Of a stretch of DNA of 64,000 nucleotides, positions 26,144 through 34,681 are shown piece by piece. Below the pieces are notes generated by a model. The model had not been told where the DNA came from, ran no database searches, and was given only the letters and a program-made list of their open reading frames with translations. Both the position numbers and the translations under genes were made by a program. Numbering within the stretch: position 1 is the stretch's first letter; each line of letters opens with the position of its first letter. The stretch comes from Azospirillum sp. 412522 (lineage in GTDB: Bacteria; Pseudomonadota; Alphaproteobacteria; Azospirillales; Azospirillaceae): contig NZ_RWIJ01000032.1 of NCBI RefSeq assembly GCF_019805165.1, forward strand, positions 1 through 64,000. The letters are read 5' to 3'.

Positions 26144-27669
26144 CTCCCGAACCTGTCCTTGTACGTCTCGCGCAGCAGGGCCTTCTGTACCTTGCCCATG
26201 GCGTTGCGCGGAAGCTCATCGACGAAGGCCACCGCCTTCGGCACCTTGAAGTTCGCCAGCTGCTCCTTGCAGGCGCCGATCACCGCCGCCTCGTCCACTG
26301 CCCCACCGGCGGCGCCCGGCCGCTTCAGCACCACCGCCATCACCGCCTCGCCGAAATCGGGATGCGGAAGGCCGATCACCGCCGATTCGACCACCCCGTC
26401 GATGGCGTCGATCACCGTCTCGACCTCCTTGGGGTAGACGTTGAAGCCGCCGGAGATCACCAGATCCTTGGCCCGGCCGATGATGTGGACATAGCCGCGC
26501 CCGTCGATCCTGCCGACGTCGCCGGTGATGAAGAAACCGTCGGCGCGGAACTCCTGCGCCGTCTTCTCCGGCATCCGCCAATAGCCGGAAAACACGTTCG
26601 GCCCCTTGACCTCCAGCACGCCGATCTCGCCCCGGGCCACCGGTTGCCCGGTCTTCTCGTCGGCGACGCGGACCCCGACCTCCGGCAGTGGGAAACCGAC
26701 GGTGCCGGGAATGCGGTCGCCGTCCAGCGGATTGGAGGTCAGCATCCCGGTCTCGGTCATGCCGTAGCGTTCCAGGATGGCGTGGCCGGTGCGCGCGCGG
26801 AACTCCTGGTGCGTGTCGGCCAGCAGCGGGGCGGAACCGGAGATGAACAGCCGCATGTGCGCCGCCGCCTCCGGCGTCAGCCGCGGATCGGCCAGCATCC
26901 GGGTGTAGAAGGTCGGCACCCCCATCATCACCGTCGCCCGCGGCAGCAGGCGGAACACGGCGTCCGCGTCGAACCTGGGCAGGAACAGCATGCCGGTGCC
27001 GTTCATCAGCACGCAGTTGGTGGCGACGAACAGGCCATGGGTGTGGAAGATCGGCAAGGCATGCAGCAGCACGTCGTCCGGCCGGAACCCCCAGATGCGG
27101 TGCAGGGTCGCGGCGTTGGAGGACAGGTTGCGGTGGCTCAGCATCGCCCCCTTCGACCGGCCGGTGGTGCCGGAGGTGTAGAGGATCGCCGCCAGATCGT
27201 CCGCCGCGCAGGGCACCGTGTCGAACGCCGGATCCAGCCCCGCCGCCCGCTCGGCCAGACTGCCGTCGCCGTCGCTGCCCAGGGTCAGCAGCGTGCCCAC
27301 CCCGGCCGCCCTTGCGGTATCAACCAACGCCGCCGCGTTGCCGGGCGTGCAGACGAACAGCTTCGGCTCCGCATCCCCCAGGAAATAGCCGACCTCCGCC
27401 CTGGTATAGGCGGTGTTCAGCGGCAGATAGGCCGCCCCGGCACGCAGGCAGGCGAGATAGAGGAAGACCGCCTCGGGAGACTTCTCCACCTGCACCGCCA
27501 CGCGGTCGCCCTTGGCGACGCCCATTTCCGTCAGCAGCCGGGCATAGCGGCCGCTGATCTCCATCAGGTCGCCATAGCCGTAGCGACGGCCGGACTCCAG
27601 CTCGATGAAGGGGGCGTCGGCATCGGCGGGAAAGCGCGCGGCGACGATGTCGAAGAAGTTGTCGGTCAT
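26140..27669 (-). CDS. malonyl-CoA synthetase-like acyl-CoA ligase
   Basis: A 509-residue ANL-superfamily adenylating enzyme. Motifs: the P-loop-like YTSGTTGRSKGAM near residue 160, YGMTETGM, the hinge ITGDVGRIDGRGYVHIIGR, and catalytic Lys near the C-terminus in PRNAMGKVQK. Overall layout and length match MatB-type malonyl-CoA synthases (about 504 residues), which make malonyl-CoA from malonate and CoA. Start ATG 27669 fits the family N-terminus, although the ribosome binding site is weak. The other MatABC genes are absent, so the substrate stays provisional. Confidence 0.8.
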   Translation of the reverse strand: MTDNFFDIVAARFPADADAPFIELESGRRYGYGDLMEISGRYARLLTEMGVAKGDRVAVQVEKSPEAVFLYLACLRAGAAYLPLNTAYTRAEVGYFLGDAEPKLFVCTPGNAAALVDTARAAGVGTLLTLGSDGDGSLAERAAGLDPAFDTVPCAADDLAAILYTSGTTGRSKGAMLSHRNLSSNAATLHRIWGFRPDDVLLHALPIFHTHGLFVATNCVLMNGTGMLFLPRFDADAVFRLLPRATVMMGVPTFYTRMLADPRLTPEAAAHMRLFISGSAPLLADTHQEFRARTGHAILERYGMTETGMLTSNPLDGDRIPGTVGFPLPEVGVRVADEKTGQPVARGEIGVLEVKGPNVFSGYWRMPEKTAQEFRADGFFITGDVGRIDGRGYVHIIGRAKDLVISGGFNVYPKEVETVIDAIDGVVESAVIGLPHPDFGEAVMAVVLKRPGAAGGAVDEAAVIGACKEQLANFKVPKAVAFVDELPRNAMGKVQKALLRETYKDRFGR

Positions 27670-28048
27670 TCTCAACGGATCCCTGCGGAACGGTCCGCCC
27701 ATCATACACGGTCGGCGGTCGGGAGCGAGCGGGGCGGGAGGAAGGGCAGGTTCGGGATTTGTGGGACGTCCCACATCACCGGCGGACGACCTGCTCATCC
27801 CGACCAGGAAACGGTGCAACGAATGACTTCGTTTGCCATCAACCGCAAAAGGGTGCCGTCACAATTCACTCTCCAGAAGTTACAAATTGTGCAATTCGCT
27901 GATTATTCATGGTGGAAACTCCTGAAATGCTCGCGTAAGCACGATACAGGGGAGCGGGAAAAACATAGCCACAGAACAACCATTTGCCCCTTCCCCGCAT
28001 GCCCACCCGCCCCGGCAGCGCCGCCGGACGAACCAGGAGACGGAGCGA
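27670..28048. promoter_or_regulatory. 379-bp divergent region upstream of the oxidase fusion gene
   Basis: No credible gene. It holds parS candidate copy 2 (27760-27775) and, in an AT-rich stretch, an inverted pair CACAATT (27860-27866) / AATTGTG (27885-27891) with an 18-bp gap, which could be an operator or promoter part for the gene at 28049. AGGAGACGGAG before 28049 is a strong ribosome binding site. Confidence 0.5.
27760..27775. promoter_or_regulatory. candidate parS palindrome, copy 2
   Basis: TGTGGGACGTCCCACA, a perfect 16-bp palindrome between divergent genes. It is identical to the copy at 32199-32214 and shares TGT-N3-ACGT-N3-ACA with the chromosomal parS TGTTTCACGTGAAACA. Confidence 0.6.
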
Positions 28049-31000
28049 ATGACGGCCAACGACCCCACCAAGAGTCCCCCCTGCTTCGACTGCGCGACCA
28101 ACGCCACCCAGCGGCTGGACCAGATGTTCATCGCCATGGGCCAGATGAAGCGCATCGCGCTGGGCCAGAAGCCGGCGGAACGCGCGGTGTTCCGCAAGCT
28201 GCACGGCGCCGCCCACGGCCGTCTGGTGATGGACCCCAACCGGCCGGAAGCGCTGCGCGTCGGCGTTTTCGCCAAGGACGACCTGACGGCCTGGATGCGC
28301 TTTTCCAGCGACACCGGCCCGACCTCGCCGGATCTGGGTTCCACGCTCGGCATCGGGCTGAAGGTCTGGGGCGTCGACGGAGTCAACGCGCTGGGCGAGC
28401 AGGGCGACGTCGCCGACTTCATCATGCAGAACTACCCGGTCTTCTTCGTCGACAATGCGGAGGAGATGTGCGAGTTCACCTATGCCGGCGTGGTTCTGAA
28501 GGATTATCCCGGTTATCTCGCCAAGCATCCCAAGACCGACGGCATCCTGAACGCCATGTCTGCCCAGGTCGATGGCAGCGTGCTGACCACCCAATATTGG
28601 GCGATCCTGCCCTTCGATTTCGGCCCCGATCACTACGCCAAATATTCCCTGGTGCCGGAAACGACGCCGCCCGGCCACCCCGCGGTCAACGTCCCGACCG
28701 ACGACAAGAACTATCTCGCCACCGACCTTGCCAACCGTCTGCTGGACGATGAATACCGCTTCACCTTCCTGGTGCAGGTGGTGCCGAAGAGCGCCGGCTA
28801 TCCGCTCGACAAGGCGACGGAGGAATGGCCGACCGACCAGTACCCCTACCAGCCGGTGGCGACGCTGATCCTGCCCAGGCAGGATGTCTGCGCACTGGGC
28901 CAGGGCGACTATGGGCAGGAGCTGGCCTTCAACATCTGGCGTACGCCGGTGGAGCAGGCGCCGCAGGGCAGCATCGCCGCGGTGCGCAAGCTGGTCTATA
29001 ACCACGGCGCCGCCGTCCGCCACCAGGCCAACGGCCAGCCGCTGGAACAGCCGACGCAGCCGCGCACCCAGGCGCCGCCGCCGCCCAAGGAGGACGATTG
29101 CATCGTCAAGGCGGTGATCTATCCCGCCATCGGCGTCGCCCGCGTCGGCAACGCGCCGGAAGGCTATGTCGTCGGTCCCGAGGTGCCGAACCCGGAACCG
29201 GTGATCGTCGGCGACGATCCGGCGCGGAATCCCTACCGCGACGCCGAAGGCCGGCTTCTGCCGCAAGCCGCGCGCTTCCGCGTTTATGGCGTCAATGCCA
29301 TGGGCCGCATCGTGCGCGAGCTGACCGCGGCGGACAGCGGCGCGGACATCACCTGGAAGGTGCATCTCGCCAACAAGAAGTCGGCCTGGTACGGCTTCCA
29401 GCTGGCGCTCGACATTCCGGAAGCGGCGTCGGTCGATCCGACCACGCTGCGCAACCCGACGGTCACCGACCGCGAGGCGCTGGTGCTCGACGCCGGCGAG
29501 CATGCGATCCGTGCCGGCCATGGCAAGCAGAGCCGCAAGCTGGTCGCCGGCAAGTTCATGCATCAGGGCGAGCCGGTCTATCTCGGCCGCATGTGGTGCG
29601 AGGAGGGCGACCACCGCCTGCTGGTCACCGGCGGCCATGGTTTCTCCGCCTCCTGCAACGGCACCAAGGCGATCACCTTCGGCAACAACGAGGGCTGGCA
29701 CGACGACGTGTCGGACGGGCCGGTCGACGCCGTCGTCAAGTTGAACGGCATGGAGCTGCCGGTCACACCCGCCTGGATCGTGGTCGCCCCGCCCAACTAC
29801 GGTCCGCAGCGCAAGTCGGTCCGCACCATGTGGGACCTGATGCGCGACGTGGCGATCCAGGCCGGAACCCTGCCCAAGCCGGCGCGCCCCTCCTTCACCC
29901 ACGACATCTACCCGGTGTTCGAGCGGATGACCGGGCTGCAATGGGTCAATGCCGGCTTCGCCGCCGGGTTCGGCTGGAATTCCGCCAACGACTTCACCAG
30001 GCCGGACTGGATCGCGCGGCTCAGCGACCGCAGCCTCGCCAACCAGGAAACCCGGCGGGTGCTGAAGAACTCCTTCCGGCATGACGCTGTGGACAGCTGG
30101 TCGCCGATGCCCTGGCCCTGGGTCTATGGCGACGCGATGAACATCCCGCCGGCCCCGACGCCGCGCCAGTACACGTCGCTGACCCAGACGCAGCTGGGGT
30201 TCCTCGACCAGTGGGTCGCCGGAGATTTCGAGGACGACTGGGGCAAGGTTCCGGTCTATACCGAATTCGATCAGATTCCGCTGGAAGAGCAGGGCGAGGT
30301 GTTGACCAAGGCCGCGCTGGAGTTCTGCCTTGCCGACGCCTTCCATCCCGGCTGCGAAATGACGTGGCCGGTCCGCGCCTCCAGCATGTATATGGAGCCG
30401 TTCCGCTTCGCCCATGCGCCCAAGGGCTGGGTGGAGCCGGGCATGGGCGCCATCCTGTCCAGCGACACCGTGACCATTCCCAACGGTCCGCTCTATGGCC
30501 AGCTTCCCGGCGGCATCACCCGCTGGATGGCGGTGCCGTGGCAGACCGACACCGCCAGCTGCCGGTCGGGCTACGATTCCAGCTACGATCCCAACGTCCC
30601 CACCTTCTGGCCGGCCCGCGTCCCCAACGAGGTGCTGACCAGGGAGAATTACCGGATCGTGATGGATGCCGACCAGCCGCCCCAGGTGCGTCTGGCCGCC
30701 TTCGCCAACCGCGCCGCCTGGATCGCGCCGCTGGGCACCACCAGCTATACCGACCAGATCAACAACATGATCCATCACTTCGACCATCTCGGCGTGGTCG
30801 AGGTCCATCCCGGCCCGACCGATCCGGAGGGGGCCAAGCTGTTCCCGTCGCTGATCGAGGTGGAGGACCGGCACACTCCCATCCCCGATGTGGACGACAC
30901 CGTAGACACCAAGGCGGTCCGGACCGCTCACCGCACCCTGGCGTCCAGGGCGCCGGCCGCGTCGGGCAGCGCTGCCGGGCTGCGGGCGACCCAGCCGGTG

Positions 31001-31051
31001 GACATCAGCCGGATCGACAAGGTCCGCCGCTTCCCGCGCGGGCTGCGGTGA
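28049..31051 (+). CDS. catalase-like domain fused to LodA/GoxA-type CTQ amino-acid oxidase
   Basis: A 1000-residue two-part protein. Residues 1 to about 330 resemble a minimal haem catalase: distal His H52 (KLHGAAHG; H56 also near), RFSS at 84-87, distal Asn N128 in QNYPVFF, and the proximal haem ligand Y317 in RKLVYNHGAAVRH, which keeps the R-x3-Y spacing of catalases. A Pro-rich linker (about 335-350) leads to residues 351-1000. These start VIYPAIGVARVGNAP and contain WMAVPWQTD and FWPARVPNEVL, the pattern of LodA/GoxA quinoprotein amino-acid oxidases, which release H2O2. The cysteine tryptophylquinone pair would be C760 or C769 with W831. No signal peptide is seen. The stop overlaps the LodB-like gene (GTGA). 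Confidence 0.85.
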   Translation: MTANDPTKSPPCFDCATNATQRLDQMFIAMGQMKRIALGQKPAERAVFRKLHGAAHGRLVMDPNRPEALRVGVFAKDDLTAWMRFSSDTGPTSPDLGSTLGIGLKVWGVDGVNALGEQGDVADFIMQNYPVFFVDNAEEMCEFTYAGVVLKDYPGYLAKHPKTDGILNAMSAQVDGSVLTTQYWAILPFDFGPDHYAKYSLVPETTPPGHPAVNVPTDDKNYLATDLANRLLDDEYRFTFLVQVVPKSAGYPLDKATEEWPTDQYPYQPVATLILPRQDVCALGQGDYGQELAFNIWRTPVEQAPQGSIAAVRKLVYNHGAAVRHQANGQPLEQPTQPRTQAPPPPKEDDCIVKAVIYPAIGVARVGNAPEGYVVGPEVPNPEPVIVGDDPARNPYRDAEGRLLPQAARFRVYGVNAMGRIVRELTAADSGADITWKVHLANKKSAWYGFQLALDIPEAASVDPTTLRNPTVTDREALVLDAGEHAIRAGHGKQSRKLVAGKFMHQGEPVYLGRMWCEEGDHRLLVTGGHGFSASCNGTKAITFGNNEGWHDDVSDGPVDAVVKLNGMELPVTPAWIVVAPPNYGPQRKSVRTMWDLMRDVAIQAGTLPKPARPSFTHDIYPVFERMTGLQWVNAGFAAGFGWNSANDFTRPDWIARLSDRSLANQETRRVLKNSFRHDAVDSWSPMPWPWVYGDAMNIPPAPTPRQYTSLTQTQLGFLDQWVAGDFEDDWGKVPVYTEFDQIPLEEQGEVLTKAALEFCLADAFHPGCEMTWPVRASSMYMEPFRFAHAPKGWVEPGMGAILSSDTVTIPNGPLYGQLPGGITRWMAVPWQTDTASCRSGYDSSYDPNVPTFWPARVPNEVLTRENYRIVMDADQPPQVRLAAFANRAAWIAPLGTTSYTDQINNMIHHFDHLGVVEVHPGPTDPEGAKLFPSLIEVEDRHTPIPDVDDTVDTKAVRTAHRTLASRAPAASGSAAGLRATQPVDISRIDKVRRFPRGLR

Positions 31052-32184
31052 AGCTGACGGCAGCCGCTGCGATCGAGGCGGATGCGGTCGTGGTCGGGGC
31101 TGGCCCCGCCGGAACCGCCTTCGCCCTCAACCTCGCACCGCTGCGCCGGGTCCTGGTGCTGGACCGGCGGGACACCCCCGCCATCCGGATCGGCGGATCC
31201 CGCATCGGTGAATCGCTGGCCCCGGCAGCGCGCCGGCTGCTGACCGACATGGGGCTGTGGGAGGCCTTCCTCGCCGAAGGCCATTCCCCCTGCCATGGCG
31301 GCCGGTCGGTCTGGGGCGGGCCGCTGCCGGTCGAGGCCGACAACCTGCGCGACCTAGACGGGCCGGGCTGGCACCTCGACCGCGGCCGCTTCGACGGCTG
31401 GCTGCGCCGGATGGCGGCATCGCGCGGTGCCGCCCTGCTGGTTCCGGCCCAGCCGCTGGCCGTAACGCGGGACGGGACCAAAGACGGGGAGGGCTGGCTG
31501 CTGGAGGTGGAAAATGCCGGCCGCCGCTTCCCCGTCCGCACCCGCCTGCTGGTCGACGCCGGCGGGCGTGGCTCGCCCTTGGCCAAACGCTTCGGCGCCC
31601 GGCGGACGGTGTCGGACCGGCTGGTCTGCGGCTGGGTCCACGGCCGGGACGCCCCCGGCCGCCAGTCCGGCCTGACCTGGATCGAGGCGGAACCGGACGG
31701 CTGGTGGTACAGCGCCCCGCTGCCCGCCGGCCGCCGGGTGGTCGCCTTCCACACCGACGCCGACCTCCCCGCCGCGGCCGACGCCCGCGACGCCGGACCG
31801 CTGCTGCGCCGGCTGTCCTGCTGTTCCGTCCTTTCGCAGTCGCTAAGCGCCTGCGGCTTCGAGCCGGACGGGCAGGGCGGCTTCTGCGCCGCCCACAGCA
31901 GCGCCCTGTCCCCCGCCGCGGGCGACGGCTGGCTGGCGGTGGGCGACGCCGCCCTGGGCTTCGACCCGCTGTCGTCGCAGGGCATCTTCAACGCACTCTA
32001 CACCGGCTTGGCCGCCGCGGAAGCCGCCGACCGCCACCTGTCCGGCGACCCCGGCGCGCTGCCCGGCTATGCCGCTGGCCTAGCCCCGATCCGCGACGCC
32101 TACCGCACCCACCTGCGCGCCTGGTACGGGCTGGAGCGCCGCTGGCGGGATCGCCCCTTCTGGAGCCGCCGTGTGAAGGAATAG
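31048..32184 (+). CDS. lodB: LodB-like FAD-dependent oxidoreductase (CTQ maturation)
   Basis: A 378-residue flavoprotein with an N-terminal FAD-binding GxGxxG (VVVGAGPAGTAF, about residues 14-25), a GESLAPAARRLL motif and GDAALGFDPLSSQG near residue 300, typical of the tryptophan halogenase/hydroxylase-like group. LodB proteins are required to install the cysteine tryptophylquinone of LodA. The GTG start lies within the upstream stop (GTGA), so the two are translated together. Lack of a halogenase WxWxIP-type motif supports a maturation enzyme rather than a halogenase. The identification depends partly on its partner. Confidence 0.8.
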   Translation: MKLTAAAAIEADAVVVGAGPAGTAFALNLAPLRRVLVLDRRDTPAIRIGGSRIGESLAPAARRLLTDMGLWEAFLAEGHSPCHGGRSVWGGPLPVEADNLRDLDGPGWHLDRGRFDGWLRRMAASRGAALLVPAQPLAVTRDGTKDGEGWLLEVENAGRRFPVRTRLLVDAGGRGSPLAKRFGARRTVSDRLVCGWVHGRDAPGRQSGLTWIEAEPDGWWYSAPLPAGRRVVAFHTDADLPAAADARDAGPLLRRLSCCSVLSQSLSACGFEPDGQGGFCAAHSSALSPAAGDGWLAVGDAALGFDPLSSQGIFNALYTGLAAAEAADRHLSGDPGALPGYAAGLAPIRDAYRTHLRAWYGLERRWRDRPFWSRRVKE

Positions 32185-32198
32185 GGCAGGGGCGTGAT

Positions 32199-32214
32199 TG
32201 TGGGACGTCCCACA
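32199..32214. promoter_or_regulatory. candidate parS palindrome, copy 3
   Basis: TGTGGGACGTCCCACA, identical to the copy at 27760-27775, in the 37-bp gap between two convergent genes. This placement argues against a transcription operator. It is 2.5 kb from parB. Confidence 0.6.
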
Positions 32215-32221
32215 TCGCCCC

Positions 32222-33136
32222 CTATCGTCCGCCCCCAAGCTCCCGCACCAGATCCACCAGCGCCCGCAGCCCCGGCGGCAGATGGCGCCGGCCCGGATAA
32301 TAGAGGCACAGTCCAGGGAACGGCGGCGTCCAGTCCTCCAGCACGCGCAGCAGGCGGCCGGCGGCGATATCCTCGGCGACATGCCACTCGGCGAGATACC
32401 CCAGCCCCAGCCCGGCCCGGACCGCGTCGAGCATCAGAAGCGGATCATCGAGGATCAGCGGGCCGTTGCCGTCGATGGCGACCGTCTCGCCATGGCGTTC
32501 AAACTCCCAGCGATAGAGGGCGCCGCCCGGCAGGCGGCTGCGGATGCAGCGATGGCCCGCGAGGTCTCCCGGCGTCAACGGCATGGGCCGGCCCGTGAAA
32601 TAGTCAGGCGTTCCGACGACGGCGAAGCGCAGCTCGGGACCAAGCGGAATGGCGATCATGTCCTGCGGAACCTGTTCCGCCAGCCGGATGCCGGCATCGA
32701 AGCCCTCCAGCACGACATCGACCAGCTTCCCCTCGGTGACGATGTCCACGATCATCCCGGGATAGCGGTGCAGAAACTCCAGGATGACCGGCTTCATGAT
32801 CATCCGCGCAGCCCCGGCCGAGCTGTTGATGCGCAGTGTTCCCGCGGGCGTCGCCCGGTGGTCGCCCAGCCGGTCGATGGCGGCCCGGATGTCGCGCAGG
32901 GCAGGGGCGGTGTCGGCGACGAACTGCTCTCCCGCCTGGGTCAGGGCAACGCTGCGCGTCGTGCGGTGGAAAAGCCGCACCCCCAACCGTTCCTCCAGCG
33001 CCGCGATGCCATGGCTGAGCGCCGACCGCGACATCCCGAGTTCGACTGCCGCGGCACGGAAGCCGCGATGGCGGGCGACGGCCTGCACGGCCTCCAGTTC
33101 CGCCAACCCGGTCGTCGTCAGCCCGGTGATCGCCAT
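32222..33136 (-). CDS. LysR-family transcriptional regulator
   Basis: A 304-residue LysR regulator with an N-terminal HTH (about residues 12-70, FRAAAVELGMSRSALSHGIA) and a substrate-binding domain (about 95-300) of the subgroup with AGTLRINSS. It is divergent from the aldehyde dehydrogenase gene across 108 bp, so it most likely controls that gene and itself. A T-N11-A type dyad lies in the gap. The effector is unknown; an aldehyde or its acid is the simplest guess. Confidence 0.9.
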   Translation of the reverse strand: MAITGLTTTGLAELEAVQAVARHRGFRAAAVELGMSRSALSHGIAALEERLGVRLFHRTTRSVALTQAGEQFVADTAPALRDIRAAIDRLGDHRATPAGTLRINSSAGAARMIMKPVILEFLHRYPGMIVDIVTEGKLVDVVLEGFDAGIRLAEQVPQDMIAIPLGPELRFAVVGTPDYFTGRPMPLTPGDLAGHRCIRSRLPGGALYRWEFERHGETVAIDGNGPLILDDPLLMLDAVRAGLGLGYLAEWHVAEDIAAGRLLRVLEDWTPPFPGLCLYYPGRRHLPPGLRALVDLVRELGGGR

Positions 33137-33171
33137 TGTCCCGATCCATTCACCGATTCATGCAGGATTGT

Positions 33172-33190
33172 CCATCTTATCACCCGATGG
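33172..33190. promoter_or_regulatory. candidate LysR operator CCATC-N9-GATGG
   Basis: Perfect arms CCATC (33172-33176) and GATGG (33186-33190) with 9 bp between give the ATC-N9-GAT form of the LysR T-N11-A motif. It lies 36 bp upstream of the LysR start and 55 bp upstream of the dehydrogenase. Confidence 0.45.
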
Positions 33191-33244
33191 CCCGCATGCC
33201 ACCTGGATGGGCAGACACCCACCGGCCATTCAGCGAGACCCGTC

Positions 33245-34681
33245 ATGCCCCACAAAGACGTCCTCGAGATCGACACCATCTATATCGACGGCCGCTTCGT
33301 CACCCCGCATGGGACCGAGCTGTTCGACCTGCACAACCCGGCGACCGGCGCGGTGACCGGCCGCGTCCGCCTCGCCGACGAGGAGGACGCACGCGCCGCC
33401 ATCGCCGCCGCCAAGCGCGCCTTCCCCGCCTTTTCCCGGACCGGCAAGGCGGAGCGGATCGCCCTGCTGCACCGGATGGCCGATGCCGTCGCCGAGCGGC
33501 GCGGCGACCTGCTCGACGCGGTGATCGAGGAATATGGCGCTCCGGTCTCGCGCGCAGCCTTCATGGTCGATCACCCGGTCAACGTCCTGCGCGAGGCCGC
33601 CGAGCTGCTGGGCGACTATCCCTTCGTCCGGCGGATGGGCACGGCCGAGGTCAGCATGGAGCCGCTCGGCGTCGCCGGTCTGATCACGCCATGGAACAGC
33701 AACGCCGGCTTCATCTGCGGCAAGCTCGCCACCGCCATCGCCGCCGGCTGCACCGCGGTGGTCAAGCCCAGCGAGATGAGCGCCCGCCAGACCCGGATCG
33801 TCACCGAGGCGCTGCATGCCGCCGGCTCGGCCCCCGGCCTGTTCAACATCGTCACCGGCCGCGGCGACCGGGTGGGGGCGGCGATCACCGGCCATGCGGA
33901 CGTCGCCAAGATCTCCTTCACCGGCTCCACCGCCACCGGCAAGGCGATCCTGCGCGCGGCGGCGGACACGCTGAAGCGGGTGACGCTGGAGCTGGGCGGC
34001 AAGTCGCCGACCGTCCTCCTCGACGACGCCGACCTGTCCCGCGCGATCCCGCTGGCGGTGAGCGCGGCCTTCATGAACAGCGGTCAGGCCTGCATCGCCG
34101 GCACCCGCCTGCTCGCTCCGCGCAGCCGCCTCGCCGAGATCGAGGCTCTGGCCAAAGCAGCGGTCGAGGCGGTACGCGCCGGCGATCCCCGCGACCCGGC
34201 CACCACCGTCGGCCCGATGGTCAGCCGGACCCAGTGGGAGCGGGTGCAGCGCTATATCCGCATCGGGATGGAGGAGGGCGCCGTCCTGCTGGCCGGCGGG
34301 GAAGGGCGGCCGGAGGGGACCGAAGGCTGGTTCGTGCGGCCGACCCTGTTCACCGCCGTCCGCAACGACATGACCATTGCGCGCGAGGAGATCTTCGGCC
34401 CGGTCCTCTCGATCATCCCCTATGGCGACGAGGAGGAGGCGGTCGCCATCGCCAACGACACCGTCTACGGCCTCCAGGCCTATGTGCTGTCGGCCGACGC
34501 CGCCCGCGCCCGCCGCGTCGCGGACCGCATCGTCGCCGGCCGCGTGCTGATCAACAGCCTCGCCCACGACCCGAAGGCGCCGTTCGGCGGCTTCAAGCAG
34601 TCCGGCATCGGCCGCGAGTATGGCAGCTTCGGCCTCGACGCCTTCCTGGAACCCAAGACGCTGCTGGGGGAGGGCGTCTAG
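33245..34681 (+). CDS. NAD(P)-dependent aldehyde dehydrogenase
   Basis: A 478-residue aldehyde dehydrogenase. The catalytic Glu is in TLELGGKSPTV and the nucleophilic Cys in NSGQACIAGTR; the coenzyme motifs PWNSNAGF and FTGSTATG and the C-terminal PFGGFKQSGIGREYG are intact. It oxidises an unidentified aldehyde to an acid. ATG 33245 gives the usual N-terminus; longer upstream frames are shadows. The stop codon overlaps the convergent parB stop in a shared CTAG. It neighbours the amino-acid oxidase pair, whose products are aldehydes or oxo acids, so a link is possible but unproven. Confidence 0.9.
   Translation: MPHKDVLEIDTIYIDGRFVTPHGTELFDLHNPATGAVTGRVRLADEEDARAAIAAAKRAFPAFSRTGKAERIALLHRMADAVAERRGDLLDAVIEEYGAPVSRAAFMVDHPVNVLREAAELLGDYPFVRRMGTAEVSMEPLGVAGLITPWNSNAGFICGKLATAIAAGCTAVVKPSEMSARQTRIVTEALHAAGSAPGLFNIVTGRGDRVGAAITGHADVAKISFTGSTATGKAILRAAADTLKRVTLELGGKSPTVLLDDADLSRAIPLAVSAAFMNSGQACIAGTRLLAPRSRLAEIEALAKAAVEAVRAGDPRDPATTVGPMVSRTQWERVQRYIRIGMEEGAVLLAGGEGRPEGTEGWFVRPTLFTAVRNDMTIAREEIFGPVLSIIPYGDEEEAVAIANDTVYGLQAYVLSADAARARRVADRIVAGRVLINSLAHDPKAPFGGFKQSGIGREYGSFGLDAFLEPKTLLGEGV

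Noticed and set aside
27866..30931. Very long open frame on the minus strand opposite the oxidase fusion gene
   Set aside because: It has no recognisable domain and reads as Arg/Gly/Ala/His-rich shadow sequence. GC-rich codon use leaves antisense frames open; the plus strand encodes clear catalase-like and LodA motifs.
31048..32184. Flavoprotein considered as a tryptophan halogenase
   Set aside because: The halogenase WxWxIP-type signature was not seen, and the gene overlaps a LodA-type gene, which fits a LodB role better.
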